Notes: a model not told the origin generated them from the sequence alone. Shown: positions 1 to 10,577, counted from the first letter of the stretch. The stretch is 42,145 nucleotides of DNA from Gnetum montanum (GCA_015680685.1 MNCI01000217.1:217506-259650); one strand, 5' to 3'. Made by a program: numbers and translations.

Positions 1-336
1 CGCACAAGGTCCAAGATGTGTACGGTTGATCAAGGAATCGGTTGCTCGTCGCACTTAGGCTAGATTAGATTTTCTTACCCTTTTCCTCTTAGCTTAGAAT
101 TAGTTAATATTATTTTCCACTGCCTTCAGGAGTAGCATTAGATTAGAACACATCATACACCTCATCTAGACTAAACCATACGTGACATATGCAAAACTAG
201 TCTAGATGGGAAGCGAACTGTGACCTAAGGCTAACTATCTAGATACCACAACTAGTCCATCTGCGGAGTTCAACCAGATCGCGCGTGCGACGCTCATTTC
301 GTATGGTTGAGTGTAGGGGTACCTCTCCACTCATCA
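1..336 (+). repeat. 5' LTR of element A (3' part only)
   Basis: This aligns with the last part of the 3' LTR of A (about 16110-16433), sharing the cgcacaaggtccaagatgtg segment and the terminal ccactcatca. The rest of the LTR, with U3 and the TATA box, is left of the window. The normal primer site after the LTR end is absent. Confidence 0.88.
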
Positions 337-1998
337 ATTGATAATGGATGGCAAAAACTTAAGCTCTTTGCTATGACACTCGTTGGCCAAGCAAAAGTAT
401 GGTACAGATCATTAAAACTAAAATCAATCTGTAGTTGGCCAACAATGGTAGAACTCTTTAATGAAAGATATTATACCTATGTGAGAGTGTCAACCTTGAG
501 GAGACAAATCCAAGAGTGGAAACAAGTGCAACCTAAACCCTTGGACATGGCCTTGGAAAGATATTATGCATTGTTAAACAATTTCCCAGGCCATGGGTTC
601 TCCAAGGAAAGGCTAATGTACCACATCATGGATGGGATCCGTAATGAAACAAGGGAGACCCTATGGATGTATGCCCGAGGTCAACTATACAAGCTACAAA
701 CCCATCAACTCCAAGAGCTTATTAAGCAAGTAGCAAAAGAAGAAGGATAAATGGCCAAATGGAAGAATGTTGAAAGCTCTCAATGGGACCAAAATCTTGA
801 ATTAGCAAAGGTCCATGATCATGAAGAGGAGAAATCAACTCACCTCAAGGAGGTGGAATCATCGTTGCCAATACTACAATCACTAGATGAAATTGAGGCA
901 AAGATTAATAATATGACAAAGTGGGTGCATGGAAAATATGGAGAGTATGCTAACAATAGTAGAGGCACAACTATGCCAAATTAAGAAACAGGATAGGACA
1001 CCATGCAATAATAAAAACAAAGGATAGAAGATAATAAGAATAAGAACTCAACTGTCAACTTCTCATATTAATGCAACATCTTTTTGTATGATCACCCCAA
1101 AGGCCAATGCCCAGTTTTGTTGCATTTACATGAGCATTGGGAAGGAATGTTACATCCAGATTTCATACAGAAATATTAGGTTCAACCACAATGGCAAAAG
1201 CCCCAGTTGTGGGGGAAGCTATCACCAACTCGACCATATCCTTTGTATGTCCCAACACCAAATGCTTACTATGTTCAACACCCTATTTCTCCAACCGAAT
1301 CATCATCCTCTACTTCACCTCATCGTTATCATTCTCCAGAATACTATCCACTCATACCCTCTTCGCCAAGGTCGCCACCTCATGCACCTTACACTTTTTC
1401 TCAACAACAATATTCTCATCCTTCTACATCACCACCAATTGTACCTAAAGGGTTTGCATTGCAGCATCAACTGATGACCATTACTTATGCTACTACTGAC
1501 AATAGCAGTGGAAACCCACCACACCAAAGGTGTTCCTTCTTTAGACATGACTATCGAAAGGGACACCTCAGTTCTGAAATCACTACATCTTGCAACTCAA
1601 CATAAGTCCAACACTGTGGTGCATCTTCCTCTTCGAACCTAACGTCTCATGTTACCTTATCAGGGCCACCAATCAATACTCCAACAACCATGAGGCCCGG
1701 TGAATCTAGCCACAAAGGGAGACATATCGATCCTTACATACCATCTTATGGTCACGAGTGCCATAGTGGGTCAGCTCCTTATCACATGACCACATCTTAT
1801 AATCTACCCCACTATGCCTACTATAATCAAGTGTGTGAATCCCAATTTGGGTATATTCCTACCACCACCTCAAAAGACACCCGATGGTTTGGATATGACC
1901 AGACTCCAATGTTTCCAAAATGCTTGGATCCAAACCTTCCATTTATTAATTCTAGCCATGCTCAACCGTTTAGCTATGGGGAGTATCCTTCATTCTAA
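337..1998 (+). pseudogene. gag: gag remnant of element A, 5'-truncated
   Basis: Gag packages element RNA into virus-like particles. From IDNGWQKLKLFAMTLVGQ onward this matches the plant retrotransposon gag domain (PF03732 type), including the WYRSLK, FNERYYTYVRVSTLRRQI and PGHGFSKERLMYHI blocks seen also in B, C and F. The first ~125 residues present in B are gone, and the open frame instead runs in from LTR sequence. The rest stays in one frame but carries stops (TAA at 748 where B has GAA, then stops around 982-1071, at about 1180 and about 1602). The zinc knuckle reads C-NI-F-LYD-H-PKGQ-C, so the second cysteine is Phe. A Pro/Ser/Tyr/His-rich tail ends in YGEYPSF and a stop at 1996. Not functional. 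Confidence 0.85.
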
Positions 1999-2791
1999 TA
2001 ACACAAAATTAATAAATGTTTTTTTATTTCTTTAATTTTTCAACTTTTTGTTTTCCAGTTTTTCACCTTTTAATTTATTGCTTTATCTTTTTGTCTTTTT
2101 ATCTTTTTATGAGTAATCTCATCTATGAATAAAGCACTCATGTGACTTCTTGGTTGAGGTGTTGTTCTATGCTATCAAGTCTCATGTGACTAATTATTTA
2201 AACACTGAGCCCACAACATCCATCCAACCATTCTATTAATAAGAGGTTCTACCCTGGGTACAATGATATTCCTAATCATTAAAACTTAAAGTAACCTTGT
2301 GTTTATTATACCCAAAGAGAAGAAGGATAGACCAAGAGGGAATGACTAGGGTGTGACATCAAGGGGACTTGTGGATTCTCTTTAGTGACATTTGTAGGAG
2401 TTATCATGCAGCTTGATTATACTAAGATCCTTGTAGTTCTAATGAAAAGTGGGAGTAAGAGTAATCAAAAGGCACTTAATAAAGAGATCCAATGCTATTC
2501 TAGGGGATCCCACTAGAAAGACATGCACCCATGCTTGAAGGTATGTAGCTTCTCTAGATTAAGCATTTAAAAAAATGAAAAAAAAAAGAGAGAAAAGAGA
2601 AGAAAAGTGCCACAAGAAAAATCACTCCTCCCTTGTACGAAATGCCAAGTGATCGTACGCCTTGCCATCATGATGCTCTTATTGTTGTCTATCATTAGGA
2701 TGAAATAATGCGATGTCACTAATCAGAGGAATGAACTTGGTCTTGATTTTTGAGTGATAGGTTAATGACAGATTAATCATGCCTTACAACT

Positions 2792-2974
2792 GAGGATTCA
2801 TTGTGCCTTAGGCCAAGTACCTCATGTCCCAATCTTTGCAATCCCTTCTATAATTCACCTCATCTTGCTATTCATGAATTTGTGACTCGTGTCTTTTGTA
2901 GCATTGAATTCCTACCTCATCACAATGGTATCTACATGTGTGTGTTTTGTTGCATCAGTGTAGATTCTATTTAA
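2792..2974 (+). other. Small conserved spacer ORF, copy A (unknown)
   Basis: An open stretch of about 60 codons contains SLCLRPSTSCPNLCNPFY and ends GIYMCVFCCISVDSI. The same reading frame is open in B (10662-10856) and C (17598-17804), with matching cysteines in CPN and MCV. Here there is no ATG at the start, so translation is doubtful. It could be a former small protein, or simply a stop-poor conserved RNA segment. Confidence 0.35.
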
Positions 2975-3034
2975 CCCTTCTAGTGCCTACGAACATTTTA
3001 AGCTGTGGTTACACAAGGGCATTATAGGTTGGAA

Positions 3035-3058
3035 CCTGCTTTGGGAGGACCCACTTAC
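3035..3058 (+). other. Conserved TTTGGGGAGGA-type box, copy A
   Basis: The sequence cctgctttgggaggaccc is shared with B (10578-10602), C (17546-17571) and the much more diverged F (36953-36976). It is a purine-rich core followed by CCACT. Its role is unknown. A central polypurine tract or an RNA signal would fit its position in the middle of the element. Confidence 0.5.
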
Positions 3059-3361
3059 ATAACCCTTGTAATCTACACTCATAACACATCACCATCACAT
3101 CATTTTGTACCCTCCAAGAATTACAATACTCTTTTCCTCATTATCCTTCTGGTTCAAACGTTCCTATGAACCAACACATGTCCTTTCTCCTCATCTGATT
3201 CATGCATTCCATTGCCAGATTCTACATCATTATATTTTTTGGTAACTTCAAGACTATTTAATATTACCCTGGACCTTTTACATTAACTTCAACTCCTTCA
3301 TTTTTGAGTTTAGAATTTCAAAAATTTATCAATTTTTCTAAGTGCCCTGCTTTCGATAGGC

Positions 3362-3451
3362 CGCAATATCACGTATGCAAGATCACATCTAACGTGATAT
3401 CGTGGCCACGCTATCACATACGTGATATCACATCACATAAAACTATATATA
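3362..3451 (+). promoter_or_regulatory. Internal U3-like promoter of element A
   Basis: A cluster of GATATC/GATATT-type palindromic units (cacgtgatatcgtggcc-like) is followed at 3444-3451 by TATATATA. This is the same order as in the U3 of the family LTRs: palindrome cluster, then TATA box. It lies about 510 bp upstream of the ORF2 ATG. I infer a second promoter that drives ORF2 independently of the LTR. Confidence 0.5.
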
Positions 3452-3630
3452 TGGATCCCCCTGCCCCACACACGTCAACATCATTTTCAACTGTTCACAC
3501 AGGGGGAATTTTTAAAATTTTCTTCTACAACTCACAACTTGCACACCTCTTGTTCCAATAGCCATAACTCGCTCGCTAGCACTCTGATTTTTATTCCAAA
3601 AGAACCTACTTGAACCTGGAGTGTTCAACA

Positions 3631-3645
3631 TAGTCGTGGGGGAGG
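3631..3645 (+). other. PPT-like AGTCGTGGGGG box upstream of ORF2, copy A
   Basis: tagtcgtgggggagg resembles the polypurine tract next to the 3' LTRs of this family (AGTCATGGGGGTA). The equivalent box precedes ORF2 in B (10031-10046) and F (36767-36781). Function unknown. Confidence 0.45.
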
Positions 3646-3902
3646 GGTACACTCCAAATTGCATATAAATTTTTTGAAATTCGTCATCGTCCGAAGGATA
3701 CTATAAAGGGTAATTGATTACAAAAAACGATGATAAACATGTGCCAAAAAAAATCTTATCTCCTCACGTACACTAGGAAATTAAATTTTAAAGAAACTTA
3801 ATCAAATTAAGGGACCCAATATTAAAACTTTTAGGGGACATTTCCACAAGATTTTCTAGCTCTGGATCACACGAAATAAGAAATGAATTCATTAAGGCAA
3901 GA

Positions 3903-3963
3903 GTAAGGTATAACTTAAATTTTTTAAAAAACCTTACTAACGATCAACCTCGTGTGATTGCAG
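3903..3963 (+). other. Putative leader intron and 3' splice site of ORF2, copy A
   Basis: Candidate donors are GTAAGG at 3903 or GTATAA at 3908. A branch-point sequence TACTAAC lies at 3935-3941. The acceptor TTGCAG ends at 3963, directly before ATGGCC. The branch adenine is about 23 nt from the acceptor, a normal distance. The intron would be only 56-61 nt, short for plants, so the real donor may lie further upstream, as for spliced retroviral env messages. The arrangement recurs in B, C, D and F. Confidence 0.5.
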
Positions 3964-5973
3964 ATGGCCCCTAAACATGGACAACAAGAAGGATCCTCTC
4001 AAGGTGTGTCTTAGCAACCTAGGAGAGCCAGAGGACAAGCATCTGCCAAACAATGTGCAGAGTAGGAGGTGTAATCAATTAGTATCCATCAAGAGATTCC
4101 TGCTATTGCACAGTTAGGATAGGTAGTAGGAGAAGCTGCTGAAGTGCCTGAATAGGGAGAACACCTCACGTTGTCCCCAAAGTGTGTCCAGGCTATTCAA
4201 GAAAGATCCATGTTGGCAGCTGCGATCGTGGAATTAAACTTTGGACCTTTCATGGAATTCGCTCTTGAAGTTGTTAGGGACCAACTCAAAGGATCTCCAT
4301 TATGGCCTATCCTCTTTGAAAGTGGTGCCTAGTACTTAGGAGAAACATACCAATTTTGGCACAATAAGGAAGAAGGCACCACAATTAACATCTGTGGTGT
4401 GTATGTAGATTTTTCCACCAAGGCCATCGCAGAAGTGTTGAACCTTCCAAATACAGGGCCAAAAGTTGCTCACCTATCCACTCGCTCTGATGTTGATGCA
4501 TAAAAAGTTTGGTTGAATAGGGCGTATGACAAGGTGGACAAGACATATGGAGAGTTAATGTTGGAAGAAAGGATATACTTCAAGATTGATACTTATCACA
4601 TCTTCCCCATGAGAGGATTAAAAAGAATCTCAACATATGCGGCAAGAGGAAGTGCGATATTGATGGGAAAGGCTAATGCTAACCTTCCTCATCTGTATCT
4701 CATGGAGATCTTGAGACGGTTTGAAGAACGCAAGATATGGAAGTTTACGTTGCCCTTTCCTTGTCTCATCAGGAAGCTATTGAAACATGCTAATATTCTG
4801 GGGTACACCAATGACATTCCTAGAAAAGCCCAAAATGCTTCATTTGCCAAACTATTAAAGCCACCAGCCCCAAGGAAAAGTGCTAGTGAGACACTGGAGC
4901 TAGAGCAAGAATAGATGGTGGGGCCCACTACAACTCAAATTGTAGGGCCTAGCCAACTCCCAAGCACAGGGCCCAGTCAACAACAAGTAGGGCCCAACAC
5001 GAGCCAGTGAGACCAACCTTCACCACCGTTGCAAGATTATCAACCGTTGATGAGCCATCTCAGGGCCATCCCTAAGACGGTCAGTTAGGAAAGTCGTGAT
5101 GATGCTAATCTCTTTTGCATCATCAACAACACTATACGGTCCATAATTTCATTTGATCATGCATGGGGCGAGGTGTCCATTCAAATAAGAGGAGGGGAGA
5201 CTCATTGGTCACAACAGATTTCAAGGAACACTGTGTCTTTCTAGGTGCAACTGGAAATGGGTGAAGGGGCCACAATGGTGGTCATGTAGCACCAAGATGT
5301 AGTAGGAGCTACAGAAGTGGTCATGGACCACATCAAAGAATCTTTCAATGTCCTTGTTGTGCCACCAGCAAATTTCACAAAAGCACAGGATGCTCAAACT
5401 CTAGTCGGTCCCTCAATGACTCCTGCAGAGCATGAGGATGTCCTTGATCGATTACTGCAGACAAGATAAGTAATGACATCCTTGTTTGACATCCCACAAG
5501 ATGTCACAGTAGCACAATCAAACTTCATATCCACCAAAGGAAAGCTGGTTATGGGAGAGATCAGGGCCGAGCATGCAGAAGCGAAGTTGGCAAGACTCCA
5601 AGAAAGGCTCGTTACCCTGCAAGCTACACAGCAAAACCCATCTTAGTTTGTTCCCGCAAACTAGCTGGATACTTTTAGGATAGAGTAGCTTAATAAACTA
5701 TTAGTAGACAATAAAAGAGTGGCAGAGGAGAAGGAGAGGGTCGACTAGGATGCTTCCAAGGCACAAGTGTAAACATACATGCATGCCAAAGCACTCAAGG
5801 CCTTATAAGAAGAGAATAAATAGCTCACTACTGACAATCTTCAGTTGACCACTGTAGAGAAATAGAAAAATGTTCGTAGGGAAAACTTTTAACAATTACA
5901 AGAATAGTTGGTCAAGGTCAACCAAGACATGAACCATTTGGCCAAAGAGAATCGAATGCTCTCAATGGAGGAG
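3964..5973 (+). pseudogene. ORF2 of element A, 5' part (Transposase_32-like domain plus coiled coil)
   Basis: The ATG follows the acceptor. These 670 codons hold frame to the insertion point of element B and resume at 14628. Residues ~75-300 match the 'putative plant transposon protein' (PF20167-type) pattern known from Athila-group elements: GETYQFWHNKE, YVDFSTKAIAEVLNLP, TYHIFPMRGLKRIS and LPFPCLIRKLLKHANI. From about residue 430 the sequence is charged and heptad-rich (KGKLVMGEIRAEHAEAKLAR), a likely coiled coil. More than 15 stops interrupt it, many at Gln codons (CAA/CAG to TAA/TAG). A TAG at 4912 is followed directly by ATG and is shared with B, as is TAG at 5821. Cellular role unknown; it is not an integrase or RT. 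Confidence 0.75.
5969..5973 (+). repeat. Target-site duplication of element B, left copy (AGGAG)
   Basis: AGGAG sits directly before the TGATG terminus of B and recurs at 14623-14627 directly after its other terminus. Removing B and one copy restores the ORF2 frame of A (ATG GAG GAG then GTA TGC), matching ORF2 of B at that point. Confidence 0.95.
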
Positions 5974-6814
5974 TGATGAGTGGCGAGATATCCCTACGCT
6001 CAACCATACGAATACGAGCATGTACGCAGGATCTGGTCGAACTCCGCAGATGGACTAGTTGTGGCACCTAGACAGTTAGCCTTAGGTCACAGTTCGCTAT
6101 CTTTCCACATGGACTAGTCTGAGGTTGTCATGTATGGTTTAGTCCAGAGTGAGGTGTATGATGGTTTCTAATCTAATGCTACTCCTGAAGGCAATGGAAA
6201 GTAATATTAACTAAGCTAAGCTAGAGAGAGGGTAAGAGAATCTAATCTAGCCTAAGTGCGATGAGCATCCGTTCCTTGATTATCTGTACACATCTTCGAC
6301 TTTTTGCACGAATACCACTGGGATTACCAAGTGCAGATCCTAGGTACGCTACTGGGTTACCAAGTAGTCACACTTAAATGCTTGTAATCAAGTCGTACTC
6401 ATTCTGTGTTCTAAGAGTTTAAGGATGAGAGAGATTAACTAGGAAAGCATTAAATAATAATTAAATAAATAAATAAACAAAGTGAATGCTACAATGATGA
6501 AGTAATCTTGATCTTTATTGTTGATCATGTGTTTGTCCAAGTACGTCACACTCAAATAAAGGATGTCGTATAATTACAATCACCATACTGTGGGCAGACA
6601 TTGAAAAATAATCTATCTCTGGAGGGGTAAAACTACCAGAGCTTCACTACAACTAACTCCTACTACCCAAACAAGGGAGAGCCGCCTCTTATTTATAGAA
6701 CTGGTGATGGACTGCAATATCGTGTATGCGATATCGTAGGGGAAGACGCGATATTGCGTATGCGATATCACGGGGTATGCGATATTGCGGCCCATGCGAT
6801 AGCGTGTCCCATCA
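5974..6814 (-). repeat. 3' LTR of element B
   Basis: An 841-bp LTR, homologous to 13765-14622 throughout. Its U3 (plus-view right end, about 6715-6810) holds a run of GCGATATCGC-type palindromes. A TATA box reads tatttata at 6690-6697 (TATAAATA on the - strand). It ends in TGATG/CATCA inverted termini. Confidence 0.93.
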
Positions 6815-6831
6815 TACCCCCACGACTGAAT
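6815..6831 (-). other. Polypurine tract of element B
   Basis: On the - strand this reads ATTCAGTCGTGGGGGTA and abuts the TG of the 3' LTR. It is the expected site of plus-strand priming. The same sequence adjoins the 3' LTRs of A, C and D. Confidence 0.85.
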
Positions 6832-6979
6832 AAAAACTCGTCCTTGAGTTACAGTGATTACACAGTGGATAAGTATGGGATTATTGGATGAAAAAAGAAA
6901 TGGGATGATGCCGCAATGTGGGAAGAAAAAAATGAAGACACAACACATAGAATATGCTACAACTACAAAAATTTTGAAC

Positions 6980-9745
6980 TCATGTAGTTCCTAGTGGTGG
7001 TGGCTCCTCTATTGGTGACTTCCCTTTGTCTTGTGCTCCAAGCTTTGAGGCTTGATGGTGTTGAAGTATGGCCTGGAGCTTCTTCTCTTTAGTCCGAGGG
7101 TCTTGTGTTGTCCATGCTAATGTTCCAACATTTGATGGAGTTGGCACTTCCCACGGACAGGGTAGTTGTGGAAACATTTGGTTGGCCTTGACGTACCAAG
7201 CTGTGAACACCCGTCGTTCCTCCTCATAGGCTTTGGCTTTATCCATGTATTCATGAAGATTTGTTAGCCATTGAGCCAAGCTGGTTGTGACATCTTTCTA
7301 TCTCTAGTAGCTGGCTTTTACCATCTCAAGTTCAAAATTTGCAACATCTAGTTTCTCCATCAACTTCTTGCGCTCTACAAATTCTGCTTCGTATTTGATG
7401 TGGGTGGTTGCTACCTGCTGCTCAAGCTCTGACCTTGGATGCCCTATTGTTAACATGACAAGATTGGCATATCTCAGATTTGCCAACTCCATGTACTCAA
7501 TCAAGTCTTGAATCTGCAGATCCCGGTTCTTAACTTTCGCTTGGTGGGCGAGAGCATATGTGTCCAATATGGCCTACTAATCAGTGTGTTGAGCACTAAT
7601 AGTGTTGATTTGGGCCTTGGCCATATGGATATCCTTTTCAAGGATCTGTTTATACATCCCCACCTGATCGAGGAAGTGCTCCTTCAGCTTCTCATGTCAC
7701 TTAGCCTCATTCTGCCATGTGCTTATCTCAATCGTCGACTTTTGATGAATGGCACATACCTCCTCCATCGAGAGGGTTCGATTTTCTTTGGCTAAACGGC
7801 TTACATCTCAGCTGACCTGGATAAATTTTCCTTGTAATTGATGAAAGTGTTCATCGAGAACATTCTTTTGCTTTTCTATAGTGGTCAACCGAAGGTTGTC
7901 CGCAACCAGCTACTTGCTTTCTTCTTGTAAGGCTCTGAGTGCCTTAAGATGCGCATGGGTTTGTGCTTGTGCTGCAAAGGCATCCCAAATAGCCTTCTCC
8001 TTTTCATCCACCACCTTTTTATTCTCTACAATTAACTTTGTTAGATGCTCGATTCTAAAGTTTTCTAGCTGGTCTGTGGGAACAAATTGTAGAGGATCTC
8101 GTTGTGCTGCTTGTAAGGCCACGAGCTGCTCTTGTAGTTTTTGCACTTTAGCTTCAACATGCTTTTCCCTTACTTCTGTTAAGACCAGCTTTCCCTTTGT
8201 GGAAATGAGGTCTGACTGAATTGCTGTAACATCCTGGGGGATTTCAAACAGGGACGTCATTACTTGCCCTGTTTGAAGCAATCGATCAAGCACATCCTCA
8301 TGTTCTGCAGGAGTCATTAAGGTTCTGGCCAGAGTTTAAGCATCCCGTGCTCTTGTGAGATCTACTGGTGGCACAACAGGTACATTGAAGGATTCCTTGA
8401 TGTGGTTTGCAACCACTTCTGCAGCTCCCATGGCATTCTGGTGTTGCATGACCACCACTATGGCCCCTTCACTAGTCTCTAATTGCACCTGGAAAGATGC
8501 TGCGTTTCCTAAGATCTGTTGTGACCATCTACTTTTCCCTCCTCCTGCTTGAATCAATACTACTCCCCTTGTGTGATCTATCGAAACAGTAGGTTGTATG
8601 GCATCATCGATGATGTGCAAGATGTTTTTGTCATTGCGACTTCCCCAACTGACCATCTCAGCGATGGTCCTAAGATGGCTCATCGACGATCTGTAGTCTT
8701 GCGGTGGTGGCAGTTGATCCTAGCCTGTGCTAGGCCCTACTTCTTGTTGTTGGTTGGGAATTGTGGTTGGAGGTTGATTAGTTCCAACCATCTATTCTTC
8801 TTCTTTTTCTGGTTCCAGCTCTTCACCAGTGCTCTTTCTTGGAGCTGGCACCTTTAGTAATTCAACATATGAAGTAGTTTGGGCTTTTCGAAGGATGTCA
8901 TTGGTGTACCCCTGAATACCAGCACGTCAGCAAAGCTTTCTGATAAGACAAGGGAAAGGCAACGCCATCTTCCCTATCTTCCATTCCTCGAACTGCCTCA
9001 GGATCTCCATCAAATATAGGTGGGGCAGGTTAGCGTTAACCTTTCCCATCAACACTGCACATCTTCTAGCTACATACATTGATATTCTTTTTAAGCCATT
9101 TGTGAGGAAGAGGTGATATGTTCCAATTTTGAAGTAAACCCTCTCTTCCATCGTCAACTCACCAAATGCTTTATCTCTACCATAAGCCTTCTCCAACCAA
9201 TCCTTTTGCACATTGGGGTCTAAACAAGTAGATAACCGAGCAACCTTGGGCCCTTTATTCGAAAGGTTTAACACTTCTGAAATGGCCTATGCAGAGAAGT
9301 CAACTATCATACCACAAATATTAATTGTGATTCCTTGCTCCTTATTGTGCCAGAACTGGTACGTCTCTCCTAGGTACCAAGCACCGCTTTCAGAGAGGAT
9401 AGGCCATAAGGGAGATCCTTTGAGGTGATCCCTAACGGCCTCAAGAGCGAACTCTGTGAATGATTCAAATTTCAACTCCACAATCACCGCAGCGAATGTG
9501 GACTTCTCATGGATAGCCTGAACACAATCTTGGGGCAACGTGAGTTGTTGTCTCGGTTCAGGTGCTACAACAGCTCCTCCTTCTGCCTGCGTAGACCATT
9601 CGGTAGTAGGTTCATCTTGATGAATGCTGAATGATTACTCTTCCTATTGTGCATGTTGCCTAGCAGGTCTTTGTCTTCCACCTCTTCGAGCTCGTTTACT
9701 TCCACCTTGTGTAGGACCTTCCTGTTGTCCATGTTTCAAGGCCAT
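6980..9745 (-). pseudogene. ORF2 of element B (Transposase_32-like domain plus coiled coil, 922 codons)
   Basis: The ATG at 9745 starts MALKHGQQEGPTQGGSKRAR, a basic N-terminus. Residues ~70-295 match the putative plant transposon protein pattern (GAWYLGETYQFWHNKEQ, MIVDFSA, TYHLFLTNGLKRIS, LPFPCLIRKLC). Residues ~430-800 form a long charged coiled coil, for example KLVLTEVREKHVEAKVQKLQ and AELEQQVATTHIKYEAEF-like stretches. The C-terminus is PPPLGTT. The length is an exact multiple of three and agrees with the 930 codons of copy A, so the frame was under constraint. About a dozen stops remain, three or more at the same sites as in A. In Athila elements such domains follow pol; here there is no pol. 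Function unknown. Confidence 0.78.
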
Positions 9746-9811
9746 CAGCAATCACACGAGCCAAGCGTTAGTAAGGTTATTTTTTAAGTTAAGTTATACC
9801 TTATTTCTTAC
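9746..9811 (-). other. Putative leader intron of ORF2, copy B (acceptor mutated)
   Basis: On the - strand, GGTAAG (9812-9807) or GGTATA (9800-9795) could be donors, followed by CCTTACTAACG (branch point). Where A and F have CAG before ATGGC, B has CTG, so this acceptor has lost its AG. Layout and spacing otherwise match A, C, D and F. Confidence 0.45.
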
Positions 9812-10030
9812 CTTAATTAATGATATTATGTTATCACGTGTGATAGCACCTGAAAGCTTGTAATAATAAGTCCTATGACTTAGGTGGTTTCCATTTTAAT
9901 TTCCCAGTATACCTAGGGTTACATGATTATTAGGCACAATTATTCTAAGTTGTAAAGTTAATTACCCTAATGATGATGTCCTTTGAATGATGATAAATTC
10001 CAAAAAAGGTAGGCACTTTTCGGTAGATGT

Positions 10031-10046
10031 TCCTCCCCCATGACTA
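10031..10046 (-). other. PPT-like box upstream of ORF2, copy B
   Basis: The - strand reads TAGTCATGGGGGAGGA, nearly the true polypurine tract. It sits about 290 bp upstream of the ORF2 ATG, as in A. Confidence 0.45.
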
Positions 10047-10224
10047 AGCTGAACACTCCTTGTTTAAGTAGGTTCAGACAGAATTAAAATCAGAGTACCA
10101 GTGAGCGAGATATAGTGGAAAGAGCAAGGGTCTCTCAATCGCAAGTTGCAGAGAAAAATTTCAAAAACTCCCCCCATGTGAATGACAAAAGGATGCTAAG
10201 TGTTGCGGGGCCGGGGGGGTCACC

Positions 10225-10270
10225 TATTTATAGGTTACAGTGATGCGATATTGCGTACATGTTATCTCAT
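10225..10270 (-). promoter_or_regulatory. Internal U3-like promoter of element B
   Basis: On the - strand, GATATC-like units (ACGCAATATCGCATCAC) are followed by CCTATAAATAGG (TATA box, plus view 10225-10232). This copies the order seen in the LTR U3, at the same place in the spacer as in A. It would yield an ORF2 transcript independent of the LTR. Confidence 0.5.
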
Positions 10271-10577
10271 CCCTAGTGATGTGCGGCACAACAAAAAGAC
10301 CAAATTTTGAAAGGATATTCTTGAAATAAACATTGTAAATTGAGGACATTGGCAATTAGCAAGGGTTCTAGGGAAATTTCATTACGTTTAGAGGCACACG
10401 TAATGATGATGGTGTGGATTTTACCAATAAAACCTTGGGTGGTAAGAAAAAGGATATGTAATGGTACATTGGAACATCAAAATTCAGAGGGATGATAGTA
10501 GGGAAAGAGAATTATTTGAAAATGATGCTGAGGGTAAGAAATGGTGTGTGTGAGCTATGTCATAAGTGAAGATTACA

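Larger units (their letters stand above)
1999..3963 (+). other. Spacer of element A between gag and ORF2 (no pol)
   Basis: About 2 kb lies where pol would be expected. It holds, in order: a U-rich tract (about 2018-2110); a segment conserved in B, C and F with a small ORF (2792-2974); a conserved TTTGGGGAGGA box; a U3-like promoter (3362-3451); an AGTCGTGGGGG box (3631-3645); and a short leader intron ending at the ORF2 ATG. An A/G-rich run occurs near 2570-2620. I see no RT, RNase H or integrase motif in any frame. Confidence 0.8.

Noticed and set aside
3964-5973. ORF2 as an envelope (env) gene
   Set aside because: Position and possible splicing fit, but I see no signal peptide, transmembrane helix or fusion-peptide-like segment; the sequence fits a plant transposon protein domain plus coiled coil.
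7508-8857. Several + strand ORFs over the ORF2 region of B
   Set aside because: They are antisense shadows of ORF2, which aligns codon by codon with copy A on the opposite strand.
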